Source: Chlorophyllum brunneum (taxonomy: Eukaryota; Basidiomycota; Agaricomycetes; Agaricales; Agaricaceae). From it: a stretch of 64,000 nucleotides of DNA. Location: the NCBI GenBank assembly GCA_963576785.1, contig OY756139.1:3348001-3412000 (forward strand), read 5' to 3'. Both the position numbers and the translations under genes were made by a program. Below, one piece after another: positions 32,516-44,571 of this stretch (within the stretch, counting starts at the first letter, position 1; every line of letters starts with the position of its first letter). The notes beneath the pieces were generated by a model. It searched no databases. It had not been told where the DNA came from and saw only the letters and a list, made by a program, of their open reading frames with translations.

Positions 32516-33280
32516 GCCTGGTTTGTTTCCCCTGGAAGAGATTGGATTCGTGGGGGAATTCTAGGTTTGGACGATGTAAAGTCCTGACGTGGCCGACAAA
32601 TAAGATGACGCGTTCAAGTCAAAAAGATTCAACAGCTCGCGGAGAGACTTGTCTATGAGTCGAAAGCGATGTTGCGTGCAGAACGAGAGTCTACGACGGG
32701 CGCAGCTATTCAAAGGCTTGCTCTTTTAACAAAAAAAGTCTACTAGCTGTGTATTGAACCAGTTACAGCGTTCAGTTTGTGGTGTATCAGCAGCACATGA
32801 GCCTACCTCAAGCCACAAAAAACCCAAAAAGAGGTGATAAACAGGGAGGGAGGAGGGAGGGAGAGAATGGGGGTGGAGGGATGTGCTGAGTGCCAAATCG
32901 TGGCAAGTCTCAATACCCAGACCACGTGGGAATAATCTCACAAGCGCCCATTACAGCTTGCCTTTAATAAACTGACAGCGACATACGGGCGTGGACGTTT
33001 GAACGCTCGCAGGTCAGACTTGCTGCAATAATAAAACGGCTATCAAGTAGGCCAACACTCCGCCGAAAGTCTTGTCTGTCTGATTGCATCACTCATTCGA
33101 TAGGGGGAAGTGAACTGAGAGTGCATAGCTCCATGCGAGGAAAACGATAAAAAGCGAACGATACATGCTCCGACGTCGACCTGCTAACATCCATCACTCT
33201 CCCTCTCAATATTACCTCCCCATCCAATCCCGTCCAACCAAGGAAAGCAATGATGATGATGTGCAAAGCGAGGAGGGAAT
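32516..33280. other. Intergenic, GET1 promoter side, no gene
   Basis: This lies between GET1 (5' end) and RPL39 (3' end), both on the minus strand. It holds a G-rich tract at 32844-32880 and no convincing ORF. The region next to 33280 should contain the RPL39 3' UTR. Confidence 0.5.
32844..32880 (+). other. Potential G-quadruplex tract
   Basis: GGGAGGGAGGAGGGAGGG is followed by GGGGGTGGAGGG, six runs of three or more G in 37 bp, about 330 bp upstream of the GET1 start (C-rich on the GET1 sense strand). It fits the classical quadruplex pattern. Function is unknown. Confidence 0.5.
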
Positions 33281-33606
33281 TTAGATGTTCAACTTTGTCC
33301 TTCGCCAGTGGCGGCGCTTGGCATTGTACTGTTCAGAGTAAATCAATCAGTAATTCGTTCAAGTGAATATTCAAGGGGGACGAACTTGGATTTTGGTGTC
33401 AGTTTTGAGACGGAACCATTGAGGAATAGGCCTGGCGACTATATCAGTACCCTCGTTCACAGTTGCAGACATAACCTTTGGTTACGGACCTGTTCTGGCG
33501 ACCGGCCTTGGCGAGCTTTTGCTTGACGCGGAAAGATTTTTGGGAAGGCTATACAAGAGCGTACATTCAGAGTTTCGCCCTAGCGGATCAATAAGGTCCT
33601 CACCAT
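33281..33606 (-). CDS. RPL39: 60S ribosomal protein eL39
   Basis: eL39 is a 51-residue basic protein lining the ribosome exit tunnel. Exons: 33606-33604 (the ATG alone), 33548-33490, 33431-33386, 33328-33281. They read M|PSQKSFRVKQKLAKAGRQN, RPIPQWFRLKTDTKIQ, YNAKRRHWRRTKLNI and TAA. Length is 51 residues, exactly the family size, and RPIPQW and RRHWRRTKL are the family's invariant parts. An intron directly after the start codon is known from ribosomal protein genes. The gene is missed by single-frame ORF calls because every exon is under 60 bp. Confidence 0.93.
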
Positions 33607-33903
33607 CGTCGTTAACGTCGGTCGGCGGGAACGGATAAAGGTATTTAGCAAAATAAGGTTGGCATCTGATTCCTTGAACTATACAGTTCTTGCCTCTCAT
33701 TGCCCCGGCATTCTCCGGCTTATTTGAACTCCTTCATAAGCCGGGGGTCATGCCGATGTGAAAGCTTCCGAGCTCCTAGTTTGGTAGCAAGTTGCCACGT
33801 TTCCCAAGAACGCACACCAGGGACGAGTTTGATGGAAACACTCACGCGAGGTCAAAACAATTTCGACACGTAGCGTTTCGTTTCATCATCACCTACAACC
33901 ACC
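33607..33903. promoter_or_regulatory. Shared divergent promoter of RPL39 and FKBP2-type gene
   Basis: Only 297 bp separate the two start codons, which face away from each other, so both promoters must lie here or overlap. No clear TATA box was seen. CGTTTC- and CACC-type motifs are present but not diagnostic. Confidence 0.5.
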
Positions 33904-34579
33904 ATGCAACTCCTCAACTGGCTTCCTTGTTTCATCCTTGCTGTCATCCTCCCCGTTCTCGCCGCGGATCCACCCAAGGACTTGCTCATCGAAAACGTGT
34001 TCACGCCTGAGGAGTGTTCCACCAAAGCACAAACTGGTGATGCCATTAAAGTGCATTACGTGCGTAACTTTAAATTTTTTATTTTTTATTTTCAAAAGAA
34101 CACAACGAATCTAATGATGCTACATTATTAACAGACTGGAACCCTTTTTGAGAACGGCAACAAATTTGATTCGAGGTAAGCAAGTGTTTTGAATTTCCAA
34201 GCCAAGGATTTAGGCTGAAGGAAAGAACAGTCATGATCGTAGCGAACCCCTCCCTCTAACACGTACGTTTCCTTTCCTCACACACACACTTCCTCACCCA
34301 ATCACACTCACTCATATTACTCTCCCAGTCGGTATTGGTCAAGTCATCAAAGGCTGGGACCAAGGTCTCCAAGGAATGTGCGTCAACGAAAAACGCAAAC
34401 TTACCATTCCCTCAAACATGGCCTACGGTACGCAAACATCAAACCCCTCCTCGAAATTTATTTCAACTCAATTTGTTTTAGGTTCTCGTGGATTTGGCAA
34501 TGTTATTCCTCCTAACTCTGCCCTCGTCTTCGATGTCGAGCTGGTTGGCTTGCAATCCAATAGCCATGAGGAGCTTTAA
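33904..34579 (+). CDS. FKBP-type peptidyl-prolyl isomerase, ER luminal (FKBP2-like)
   Basis: It catalyses cis-trans isomerisation of prolyl bonds during folding in the secretory pathway. Exons 33904-34059, 34135-34175, 34231-34262 (32 nt), 34329-34427 and 34482-34579 give 141 residues. The signal peptide is [20 protein letters not shown]. The FKBP domain has [34 protein letters not shown] (from the tiny exon), [33 protein letters not shown], and [15 protein letters not shown]. The C-terminal HEEL resembles an ER-retention signal. ACCACC precedes the start. Without the 32-nt exon the active-site loop would be missing and the frame lost. Confidence 0.9.
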
Positions 34580-35101
34580 ATATACTCTCCCGTCATGTAT
34601 CGCGATATCTGTGTGTGGGATTATTAAACGAACGTTCCTTGATCACAGATAGTGGTTTGGTGCTGTTGGATATTAGACACCTTTGAACATAGAAGTTTCG
34701 AATAATGCCAACGTTCGCCTATGGCACCGTCTCCCTGACGTTTTATAACTACTCTGGTTTGCAGGTTTTTCTTGAACACTGTTACCGAACTTTGGTTCAA
34801 CTAGCACGTACCTTTCCCACAGCTACGAAACCTCCAGTACATAGATTGTGTCAGGCATATTTCTATTGGTTGAACCCGAACGGATTGTTCAAGTCTACGA
34901 AAACGCCATGTCCATACTGCCCAACCACAATTCCCCCTCTCGCAGATTGCAAGCAGCGCTTTAAAAATCGCCAAATACTATAACTACAATACATTCCATT
35001 ATGTCAAAGCACCTGCAACAACGAGCGCAAGAAGATAGCACCACACTCGTCTTATAGCATCCACTATCTCATCTCCTTCCCAAACCCCACAAATCATCGT
35101 C
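34580..35101. other. Intergenic between convergent genes
   Basis: This is the 3' regions of the FKBP gene (+) and the beta-lactamase-like gene (-). A 92-codon ORF at 34705-34983 has no domain and is probably chance. Confidence 0.5.
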
Positions 35102-37226
35102 CTACACCTTCCCAAACCAAACTTCAGCACTCTCCTTCCCTTCCCCCCGCGGTGAACTCGCAACAGGTCCCTCCATTCCCCAAAATCCACCCTTAAACGC
35201 CAATCCCTCTTCATGTTCTCGATTACTACCACTAGGTATAACCCACTCGACTTCATAGTGTTCATCCAATCCTGTAAGCATATCCCCATCATCTTCATGA
35301 ACACTCTCAAAGGGGGATAACAACGGTTCTTGTTCATCTGTTTGGATTACTGGGGTTTTGGGGTTTGATGTATCTACCGCTCGGAAGCCATATCTTCGAA
35401 CTTCTGCATTTGACCATATAGTGGTAACATTGAATAAATTTCCTGAGAAATGTTGTAAGCGGAGATGAGTTGCGGCGGCTCGTTTCCAAGGTATGAGAAG
35501 GGTAGGGGTGGAAAGGTTTGTGTTGGATAAGATGCGACGGGCTGGGAGGGACTCGAGGAAATATTCGCAAAATTCATGTTGCTGTATATGTTCAGAATAT
35601 TTACTTGGTGAATTTAATGGAGAGAAAGAAGATGGAACGAGGCAAGGTCGAAGTGTGTCATATGCGGGATGGTGGAACGTCCCTTCAGCAAGATGTTCAA
35701 GAGATTTCGTGGGCGGAACGGGAGAATCAGGGCGAGGGGTGAGTTGCTGAGATTCCGTGACGTAGTTCGACCACAACTCTTCATACCTACTCAATCCATT
35801 AACCCACCAAACACACATCGAAAAATCCCGACAATCCCATACGCACCGAAAATTCCAGTCCAGCTTCTTTTGGTCCGGAAACAATACATCATCAACAATC
35901 CTCCACTTGGCAGATTCCATTAACCAATTCCCTTGCGCATCGTTACTGAGTGCAACGATTGCAAGGTTATCATTCGGGAACCGCATGATTTGAGTTCGGA
36001 ATCCTGGGGTAGTACCACCGTGTTCGACAAGTTCGCGACCGCGGTATGTATATCTCCATTGGCCGGCACCATAGACGTTTGGGCTCTGCAAACGTATGTT
36101 GGTATGTAGACCAACCTCATAAAAACGAATTCGTACGTACGAGTTCAGGATAGGAAGCCTTTCCCTCGTACACAGTGACCCCAGTAGCGGCATGTTCAAC
36201 AACGGAGGAAGGAACAATGGTTTTGTTCGTGTATGGATGTTTACCCTCGTTGAGTAACATGGATACCCACATTGCCTACGCATGTAAAACTGAGAGTGGA
36301 AGAATTTAAATTGATTCTGATACCTACAAGATCGCGAGCTGATGATAAAACGCCTCCGGCTCCGGCAAATGTTCCCTCTTCTCCTGGTCTGAAGAAATAT
36401 GGTACAGTAGCCCGTAGAGTGCCATTCATATTTCGAGTGATATCCCGCAAGTGCCACTGAAATCCATCAGCAAACATTCCGCTTGCTTCTGCGACTTTCA
36501 CGCTGTATGTTGAAGAAGACATATTGAGCGGACGGAAAAGATTGTCCTCAACGTAAGACTCGAAAGCCTGGCCTAAGAGAAGTTCGGGAAGGTACGATAG
36601 CGTTTCGTACATGAGATTATTGTACTGGAATGTTTCCCGTAATTCTGCAGAAGGTCGCAGATACCGCAATCTTGAGATCTATACTTATTCGCAATCAGTT
36701 GCGACAAAGGATGAACTAGTCAGTGAGATGAAGGCACCATTTCAGCTATATTTCTCTCCCCCGTGGTGCCAGAGAAATCGTGTCGGGGCATTCCAGTTCT
36801 GTGGGACAGCATATCCTGGATATTCGTTGCTCTGTCCATATATTCATCCATAAGTCCCCAAACGCCCCCAAGGACATCCTTCGCTTTGGTCGTCCATTTG
36901 AGTTCCTTCCCACGTTCCGCACTCAACGTCGAGTTTTCGATGAGCAAGCCCACTGAGTAGGCTAGAAATAGTTTACTATTCGATGCAATAGAGAAGACAG
37001 TGTCTGGTGTTACTGGATCTCCGTGAGTGTTTGAAATACCATAGGATCCGAATTCATGGTGCCATCCCGTTTGCGAAGTGTTGTCCTGTCGGACAACAGC
37101 AATAGCAAGTCCTGTTGAGTTCCATCGAGTGATAAGGGATTCTATGTACGCCTCAGTTTCTGGTGTGATCAGCTGCTGTGCATGGGCGGCAGTGAGCACG
37201 AGGAGGAAGAAGAAAGTAGACAACAT
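35102..37226 (-). CDS. Secreted serine beta-lactamase-like hydrolase (class C/LACTB fold)
   Basis: This is a member of the penicillin-binding/beta-lactamase-like serine hydrolases. In fungi the substrates are mostly unknown (esters, amides, peptides). Exons 37226-36738, 36678-36328, 36275-36141, 36085-35847 and 35786-35102 give 632 residues. The start was chosen at a signal peptide (MLSTFFFLLVLTAAHA). The catalytic signature is complete: SNSK (Ser82, Lys85), YNN (Tyr182-Asn184) and HGG (347-349). The C-terminal part includes SPFESVHEDDGD and YEVEWVIPSGS, a lipocalin-like beta domain common in this group. Its end is TAG. It is convergent with the FKBP gene. Exon borders are inferred from GT-AG sites and frame. 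Confidence 0.85.
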
Positions 37227-37777
37227 CGTGCATGACAACTCCGAGAGATGTAGTAATGCTATAATTGAACTTGTTGTCACATGTCCAAAACATGAAAGGA
37301 GCATTTGCCTGCCAGCTTGATCTCTTTCCGTGTTCGCCACGTCCCCCCAAACACCCCAAATCTCGTACAATCTTGAGCTGATCCCCAAAGAAATTTTGAC
37401 TAGAATACTAGAATATCTCCACTGGAAAGACCTACTTTGGTTAGGCCTGGTAATTGCTTCTTGGACAATCTGACATTTCTGATATACACTCTGACTTCTG
37501 TTCCATAGGCATCTAAGCACCTACACAATGCCAGCAATACTCCATCTGGACAGGTTTGATATCAGCTCACACAGCTGGAATATTCCAATCCTTCATGATA
37601 CTTAGAGTTCTACATTACTTCAGAATTAGAGCACCTATTCCTTCACTGGAAAAAAGTCAAACATGCTTGGCTTAAGGGCCAAACCAATCTAGAGAAAACC
37701 CTACCTCTACCCAAGAACTCCATCAAATAAACTCACTTGCTCAGAGATAGACAGTTATCACTCTGTTGTGACTTCTA
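37227..37777. other. Promoter side of the hydrolase gene and copia flank, no gene
   Basis: There are only short ORFs. The part from about 37390 to 37777 is AT-rich with scattered protein-like scraps (e.g. HWKKVKHAWLKGQ) that may be an old retroelement remnant. I cannot assign it. Confidence 0.35.
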
Positions 37778-38349
37778 TGTTGAAGTTTTGGACATATTCT
37801 AGAAATAGACTATGAAGTCATTATGATAATAATAGACTGATCTGTTACTTTCCAGTAACTTCATTCCGTAGTAACTTCCTATGAGTTGCTCTACATACAA
37901 TGAGAGTCATAAGTACTTGATAGATTATTCTACATAGTACCAATGACTAGATACTACGTTCCGCAGTACTCCGCAGGCACTATGCCACAGTTAAAGGGAG
38001 TCATAAGGAACAATCCATGCAATGCTAGTATTTTATGTAGTATGACTCGTCTATGTTACAATATGTATATAAACCCCATGTAGCAGACCTAAGTTCTGCA
38101 TCTTGTTCAATCGAACAACTTCTTCACAATTGCCTATCTCTTTGAGTACAACACCTCAATCGATCTAATCGACTTCGACCTCTACTTAACTGACATTAAC
38201 TGCTTCATCAATAATATCTGTCTATCCGAACTACCTTACTACAGGTATCAGATAGAAGCTTATTATCTCGGTGAGTAGACCCTATGTTCTCTCCCACTGC
38301 GTTTACTGCTGCCCCCAGCAAACAACTCGTTACAGTCGTTTCCTCAACA
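37778..38349 (+). repeat. Copia 5' LTR
   Basis: 572 bp, TGTTGAAGTTTT to TCCTCAACA. It includes TATATAAA at 38066-38073 upstream of the presumed transcript start. Confidence 0.9.
38066..38073 (+). promoter_or_regulatory. TATA box of copia LTR
   Basis: TATATAAA. It is kept in the 3' LTR at 44870-44877 and has counterparts in related LTR pieces at about 29980 and 45480. Confidence 0.6.
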
Positions 38350-38364
38350 GGTTATGGGCCCCGG
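38350..38364 (+). other. Copia primer-binding site, initiator tRNA anticodon-arm type
   Basis: GGTTATGGGCCCCGG abuts the LTR end. It can pair with the anticodon stem-loop of initiator Met tRNA, as in Drosophila copia, where a cleaved half-tRNA primes reverse transcription. The tRNA of this organism is not in the window. Confidence 0.65.
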
Positions 38365-38508
38365 TAGCCTTACCAATGGTTAAACCATTATCATCCCCTC
38401 TAACTGAGATAGGATGATAGGGCTTTACCTGACAGAGTTATCCTTATATTTGATCATTGCTGATATGAGAATTTTCTTCTAGAAAGAAATACACTCAACG
38501 AAGATATT

Positions 38509-41500
38509 ATGTCTACTAATAATATCGTCGCTGGTTTACCTAAGCTTAATGGGCCAAAGAACTATGCGTGCTGGTCTAGAAGGCTTCAGGATGCCCTAAC
38601 CCTCATCTCTGTCACTGGTTCTGACCAGTCCAGATGGACTGTGACAGATCAGGATCTCTCTTCTGCGAATCCTACCACCTTAACGGAGGAGGATAGAAGG
38701 AGAGAACAATTGAGAGGTCAGGCATTGGCTGTTATTAATGGCACCTTACCTGATTCCCTGTTACTCCATGGGCATGATGCTCCTGGATTCCTCTGGACTG
38801 ATTTGAAAACCCACTTTGGAACACCTTCCCCTGCCGCGGTGTATTCAATTCTCCAAAGAATGTTGCGAAAGCGCATTTCAGGGAATCAAGATCCAGCAAT
38901 GGATCTAGCTGAATTGAGAACAACGGCTTCTCAATTAGAAACAGCTAAGGTAAGATTGCCAGAAGTTCTTGGCACGATGATCGCTTTGAATGCATTACCA
39001 CCGGATTGGAATGCAGTGGCCCAAACAACATTGGCAAATAATCACGATGTTGTAGATATGACCTGGGAGGTAGTCCAGCAGGCTATAAATGCGGAGTGGT
39101 CAAGACGTGAAGGGTCAAGACCTAACATGTCTAACCCCCAAGCGTTCTTTGCCGCAACTGCTAACTACCAAACTCACTCTCAGGGCAATATCCCCAGGAC
39201 TCGCCCTGGACCACCCTGGAACCGCTTCCACCCTGGAGGCGATACCAGGGCCCAGCCTGCGAGAGGTCCTCGCCACCCTGCCAATCCAAGTGGACAGCCC
39301 CCTCAGCCTTCTCCCCCTTCTCCTACTTGGATTAACGTCCAGAAGAAGAAGAAGAAGCCCAAAAAGCGCCAGGGTAAACCCCAAGCCCACATGGCGGAAG
39401 CCATGGCGGGCTTTGCCACTGCCACGGAACCAGCGGTCCATCGTTTCACTGGTCCAGGGATGACCCCCTTTGACCTGATGAGGCGCATGGACGCGCCTCG
39501 ACCCGTTCCCGCTCCTGCTCCTCCGACCACTCGTGTACTTGTGAGTGAGAGACCACAACCGCTTACTTGGGTTAATCCCAAGAAGGTCCAGCAGGCACGA
39601 GAAAACGCTCGTGCTGAGCTCGAGAAAAAGGTGCATGCTGAAGCACGAAACTTATGTTTCACCGCCTTACTCGAAAACTCACTGCGGATCCAACAGGTGA
39701 CCACCTGGCGCAACCGCGTCACTGGTCCTTCGCCCATGCAAATGGCAAAGAAACGTGCTCTCGATCGATACGATCGACGGATGCACGAGGTCTCTCACCC
39801 CCGCGCCCCGAAAGGACGATCGGTGACACCACCCGGTGCACCTTCGGTTCCTTCTGGTCACCCCCCAGGTTGTACCTGTGAGGGACACACGAGGGTAAGC
39901 AAATGGTTCACTAAAAATAGTAACCCCGATATTAATACGACTCGCGTCCGTTTCGCTTTTCTTTTACCTCATGATTCGCCTTACACCTTATTGATTTCTC
40001 CCAAATTTGGGAATAAACTCAATTTGGTTATACATCATGTGGTAAAGATCCCAAGCATGGACTCCGTCGCCCGGGGTGACTCACTTGAACCCGGAGAGGT
40101 TCGACCATACTACCTTCCTCCTCCAGAGGAAATAGTAGCTCCGGTCGTCAGGACCTACAAAGAGGAGTTTCCTCCTCTTCCTCGGGCCTCCCCTCCTACG
40201 GAGCGATTCCAGAGTAAGAGATACTCTCTTACTCAGAAGAACAAGACCGCTGATAGGCGTCCTGCCACACTTTCAGTGTTGGTAGACGAAGCCTTCAAAC
40301 GGCTTGAGAGCGAGAAGGAGGTCGACGACCTCATGGCACCGGCTCAGGATGTCGCCTACGACATCCGCGACCCCAGGAACCCTGCGAACGTCGCAGGACC
40401 CTCTTCTGGGCCTCTCCCGAAGTCTCCGAAGTCTGAACCCTTTGCTTTGGCACCTCAATCTGAGGTGTTACTCGGACTCTCGTCGACCGACTATGGCAGC
40501 AACTTCAAGAAGAAGGGAGGAGCTGGGTATGTGATCAATTCGATCTCAGATACTCTTACTAACCCTGATACACAGTCCTGTCACCAATATGCCGACCGGC
40601 CGTCTTCGCAAGAAGAAGGGCAAGGGCAAGGGGAAGGGACGTCGGGGGACGGGCATGTAAATACGCAATCGGGATCTTTAGGATCCCATAATCATGTATT
40701 TTCTTTGTGCGAATTGATGAATGAGAAGTGTTTTAACACTTCTCAATTTTCTTGTTTTTCAACGCGCATGCCCAATCAGTATTTAAGAGTACCAGATCAA
40801 TTTAGATCTCGATCGCTAAGCAATGATCAAATCATAACGCTACTAGAAGAATATAGTAACGTATGGTTATTAGACTCAGGGGCATCATGTCATTACACCC
40901 CTTATGTGGAAGACTTCATTAACTTCGAAGAACTCGAAGTTTCGATCCCAATTAAGACTGTAGGAGCACAAAGCCCCTACCTTAATGCGGTTGGTCTTGG
41001 CGCAGTTATGCTTAAGCATAGAGTCTATAACGGGAAGACTGACAGTGTTCAACCAACGCAGATATTAATATATCCAGTCTTCCTTCTAAAAGGAACCTCT
41101 GAATGACTAATGTCAGTGGGACAGTTATGCCAGGATGGCAAAACTGTTAGAACCGATGCCAACGAATCAGTAGTAGTTGATAGCGAAGGAAATGCTATTC
41201 TTCAAGCATATCCTTCAGCAAGTCGCAACACTACTTTACATTTTGTTAATACAAAAATTGTACACTCGGAACAAGCAGCTATGACTGCAGATCCGATCGT
41301 TGGCTACAAAGTTGTACATGCGAGATTAGGACATCCCTCTAATCGTATCCTCAATCACTTTGAGAAAAATACGATTGGGTTTACTCCGGTGCGGATTCCT
41401 GAGCAAAAACCAGTCTGTGATGGTTGTGCCAAGGGAAAGATGCACCAGAAACCCTTTAGAGAGAACCCTACACGCGCAAAGCATCCATTTGAAAGAATAC

Positions 41501-44500
41501 ACTCGGATTTAGTTGAACTTCCGATTCTTTCTTACCATAAATTTAAATGGGTCATGACCATAATGGACGACTTTTCCTCTCATGGATGGATTCGCTTCCT
41601 CCATAAGAAATCAGAAGCAGCAGAAGAAATGAAAAATTTCATTGCCTTAATTCAGACTCAATACGAGACTAAATTAAAATATCTCTGCACTGATAGAGGA
41701 GGAGAGTATGCAACTGACAAGTTGCAATCTCATTTGCGCTCATTAGGGATCATACATGAGACCAGTGCACCGCACATACACCAACAAAATGGTCGAGTGG
41801 AATGCTTGAACCGAACCCTGATGGATAAAGCAGAAGCCATGCGGCATCATGCTTGTATTCCTGATGGTTGGTGGGAGTTTTCTATAGATCATGCGATACA
41901 TATCTATAATAAAACACCGGTATCACGGCTCATGTGGAAAACACCCTATGAAGTGTTGAATCAGAAGATTCCAGACATCTCCAAAGAGAGAGTCTTTGGC
42001 TGTGGTGCTTATGTCTTTCTCCCAAAAGAGATAAGAGACAATAAACTGACAGCGAAGTCAGAACTCATGATTTTCCTTGGTTGGACATCAGACAGGAAAA
42101 ATTATCGTTTCATGAGGCACCTAAATGGAAATGTAATCTATACATCTCCAACAGCCGTATTCAGCGAAGAACACTTCCCTAAATGTGTTGGGAAGAAGTG
42201 AGAAGAATGGATGAACCAACCATTATCTTCTACTTCTCGAAGTACACCTTCAGAAGTTATTGTCTTCCATGCTCCAGATCCATCTACTGGTTTACCTATT
42301 GATAAACTACCAAGCCCTATTCTCCGAACTTCTACCGGAAGTTCTCTGGAAGATAGGACTTATAGATCTGTTCATGGACGTATTCCAACTCCATTCCCTG
42401 AACCTAAAAAGAATAAAGGAAAGGGAAAAGCACCGAATATTGATACTGATGTTCAGGAGGAGTGGGATGGTATTGTGCAAAACATTCTCTTTCCACCAAG
42501 AGAAGCACAAACACCAGAAGACGATGACAGTGATGGATTATCTTATGCTGATCCACCTAATCACCCTAAAGGCCCGAACCATCCACCTTCTTCCAGAGAT
42601 GATCCAGATGTACAACCATTCATACCCTATACCCCTGTCAAAGATGATCGGGATGCTGGTCCTTCTGTACCACGAGGTCACTCAGATCAAATACCGGTTC
42701 CTGAAATACCTCAGAGACCACAAAGAACCAGAAAAGTACCTGAACGTCCAGGAAACTTCTATGGTTCTACAAAGCATCCGACCAAAATACTCCAGGACTA
42801 TGAGATGTTCCAACCTCCTAAGTCGAAATTAACAAGTTCTACAAGTAGACTTGTTAGACAAATTCGATCAGAGGCTTCCAAAACTGGAATAATCGATAGA
42901 CGTTCTCAGCATGAAGCTTCTACATTAGAAGACTTATGCAGAGAAGGAGGAGTAGGGATGATCGATTATCTGTATGCTCAAAAAGTCGAATCACCATTAG
43001 TTCCTATTTCTTTCAAGGATCTAAATCGACTACCATCAGAAGAGAAATCTAAATGGTGGAAAGCGTGCTTAGAAAAGTTAAATTCACTCAAAGAAAGACA
43101 TGTTTATGACTTAGCTAAACTTCCGCCTGGAAGAAAAGCTGTCAAAAATAGATGGGTCTTTACACCCAAATCAGATGGTCGATACCGTGCTTGACTAGTA
43201 GCAAAAGGATTCTCTCAGATAGAGGGAATCGATTACGATGAACTATTTTCACCAGTAGTCCGATATGAGACAGCACGACTCATATTTGCAGTCGCTGCCC
43301 TTAACGATTGGGAGATGCTCAGTTTAGATGTTAAAACTGCTTATCTCTACGGAAAACTAGATGAAGAACTCTATATGGAACTTCCAGAAGGTTTCAATAC
43401 AGGTCGTGGTAATTTGGTTTGGAAATTAAACCGAGCCATTTATGGATTAAAGCAATCTGGACGACAATGGTGGAAGGAATTGACTAAGTCAATGACCAAC
43501 CTAGGATTTGTCAGATCCAAACTAGATGCTGGAGTCTATTATTACTACGACCCTGAAACCAAAGAGCTTATTATAGCTCTGGTCTATGTAGATGACTCAA
43601 TGTTCGTCGGAATTAGAGGCTCTAGACTTCTATATGAGAAGCGAGCACTCTTTATGAAGAAATGGGAATGCCGAGACCTTGGTCCAACCAAAGAGTTTCT
43701 TGGCATGAAAATTTTGCGAAATCCTATAAACCGATCAATCACCCTAGACCAAATGGATTATCTAGGAAAAGTACTTGATCGATTTAATATAATTGGAAAA
43801 GAAGAAATACCATTACCAAATGGATTTATCTTCGAATCCAATACAGGAAAAGCGACACCTGACTTCATAAAGAGGTATCAACAGTTAGTAGGATCAGTCA
43901 TGTATCTAATGATAGGCAGTCGGCCCGACATAGCTTTCGCCACTGTCAAATTATCACAACATATGACCAATCCAACTAAAGCGCATTACAATGCAGGCTT
44001 ACATTTGCTAAAGTATCTTAATGCTACTTGCAAATATAGAATTACCTATAATGGAAGTTCTATGCAAGGCCTGAATGCCTTTTCCGACTCTGATTGGGCT
44101 GGTGATCCAATTAGTCGTAAATCTGTAACTGGATATTTCTGTTTATTAGCTAGCGGAGCTATCACTTGGTTAAGTAGGAAACAGAAAACTGTTGCATTAT
44201 CTTCCACTGAAGCTGAGTATATGGCTTTGTCAGATTGCAGTCGACAACTTGTTTGGACTGTCAATTTATTGGAAGAAATTGGTATCCAATCATTAGCCCC
44301 TTATCTCTTCGGTGATAATGAGGGTTCAATATTTTGGGCCAAGAATCCAGTAACAGAAAAACGATCAAAACACGTCGACGTCAAATACCATTACATTCGT
44401 GATTTGGTAGAAGATGGAAAGATTGAAATATTCTCTGTGAAAGGCACTGAAAATCCTGCCAATATTCTCACAAAGAATTTAGACAAAATTAAATTCAATC

Positions 44501-44535
44501 TATTCCAACCTCGTCTTGGCTTGACGTTTGAGTGA
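38509..44535 (+). pseudogene. Copia gag-pol polyprotein, three in-frame TGAs
   Basis: One frame runs from ATG 38509 to TGA 44535, about 2008 codons. Gag: NGPKNYACWSRRLQDAL, a capsid helix block to about residue 215, then an unusually long linker with a basic run (KKKKKPKKRQGK, about residue 280) and no CCHC knuckle. Protease WLLDSGASCHYTP is at about residue 786. Integrase: HARLGHPSNRILNH...CDGCAKGK, then HSDL, CTDRGGEY, HIHQQNGRVECLNR, and FGCGAYVFLP. RT has MLSLDVKTAYLYGKLDEELY and YVDD (about 43588). RNase H has SDSDWAGDPISRKS and ALSSTEAEYMAL. Breaks are TGA at 41104, 42199 and 43192, each where Arg is expected (for example YRA[R]LVAKGFSQ). No frameshift was seen. Confidence 0.92.
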
Positions 44536-44562
44536 TTAAAAAACTCTATATCGATACAGAGC

Positions 44563-44571
44563 AAGGAGGAG
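44563..44571 (+). other. Copia polypurine tract
   Basis: AAGGAGGAG directly before the 3' LTR. Confidence 0.75.

Noticed and set aside
35493..36460. Plus-strand ORFs opposite the beta-lactamase-like gene
   Set aside because: They are shadows of the minus-strand exons, which carry the SxxK, YxN and HGG motifs in order.
39115..39888. Long minus-strand ORFs within copia gag
   Set aside because: Antisense shadows of the plus-strand Gag linker. Arg/Ser/Gly-rich composition is typical of reversed Pro/Ala-rich coding.
15648..44535. Possible reassignment or regular readthrough of TGA
   Set aside because: The armadillo gene ends in TGA in a normal place, the right P450 and GET1/RPL39/FKBP/TOP3 have no internal TGA, and the TGAs in elements fall where CGA is expected. 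CpG decay explains them better.
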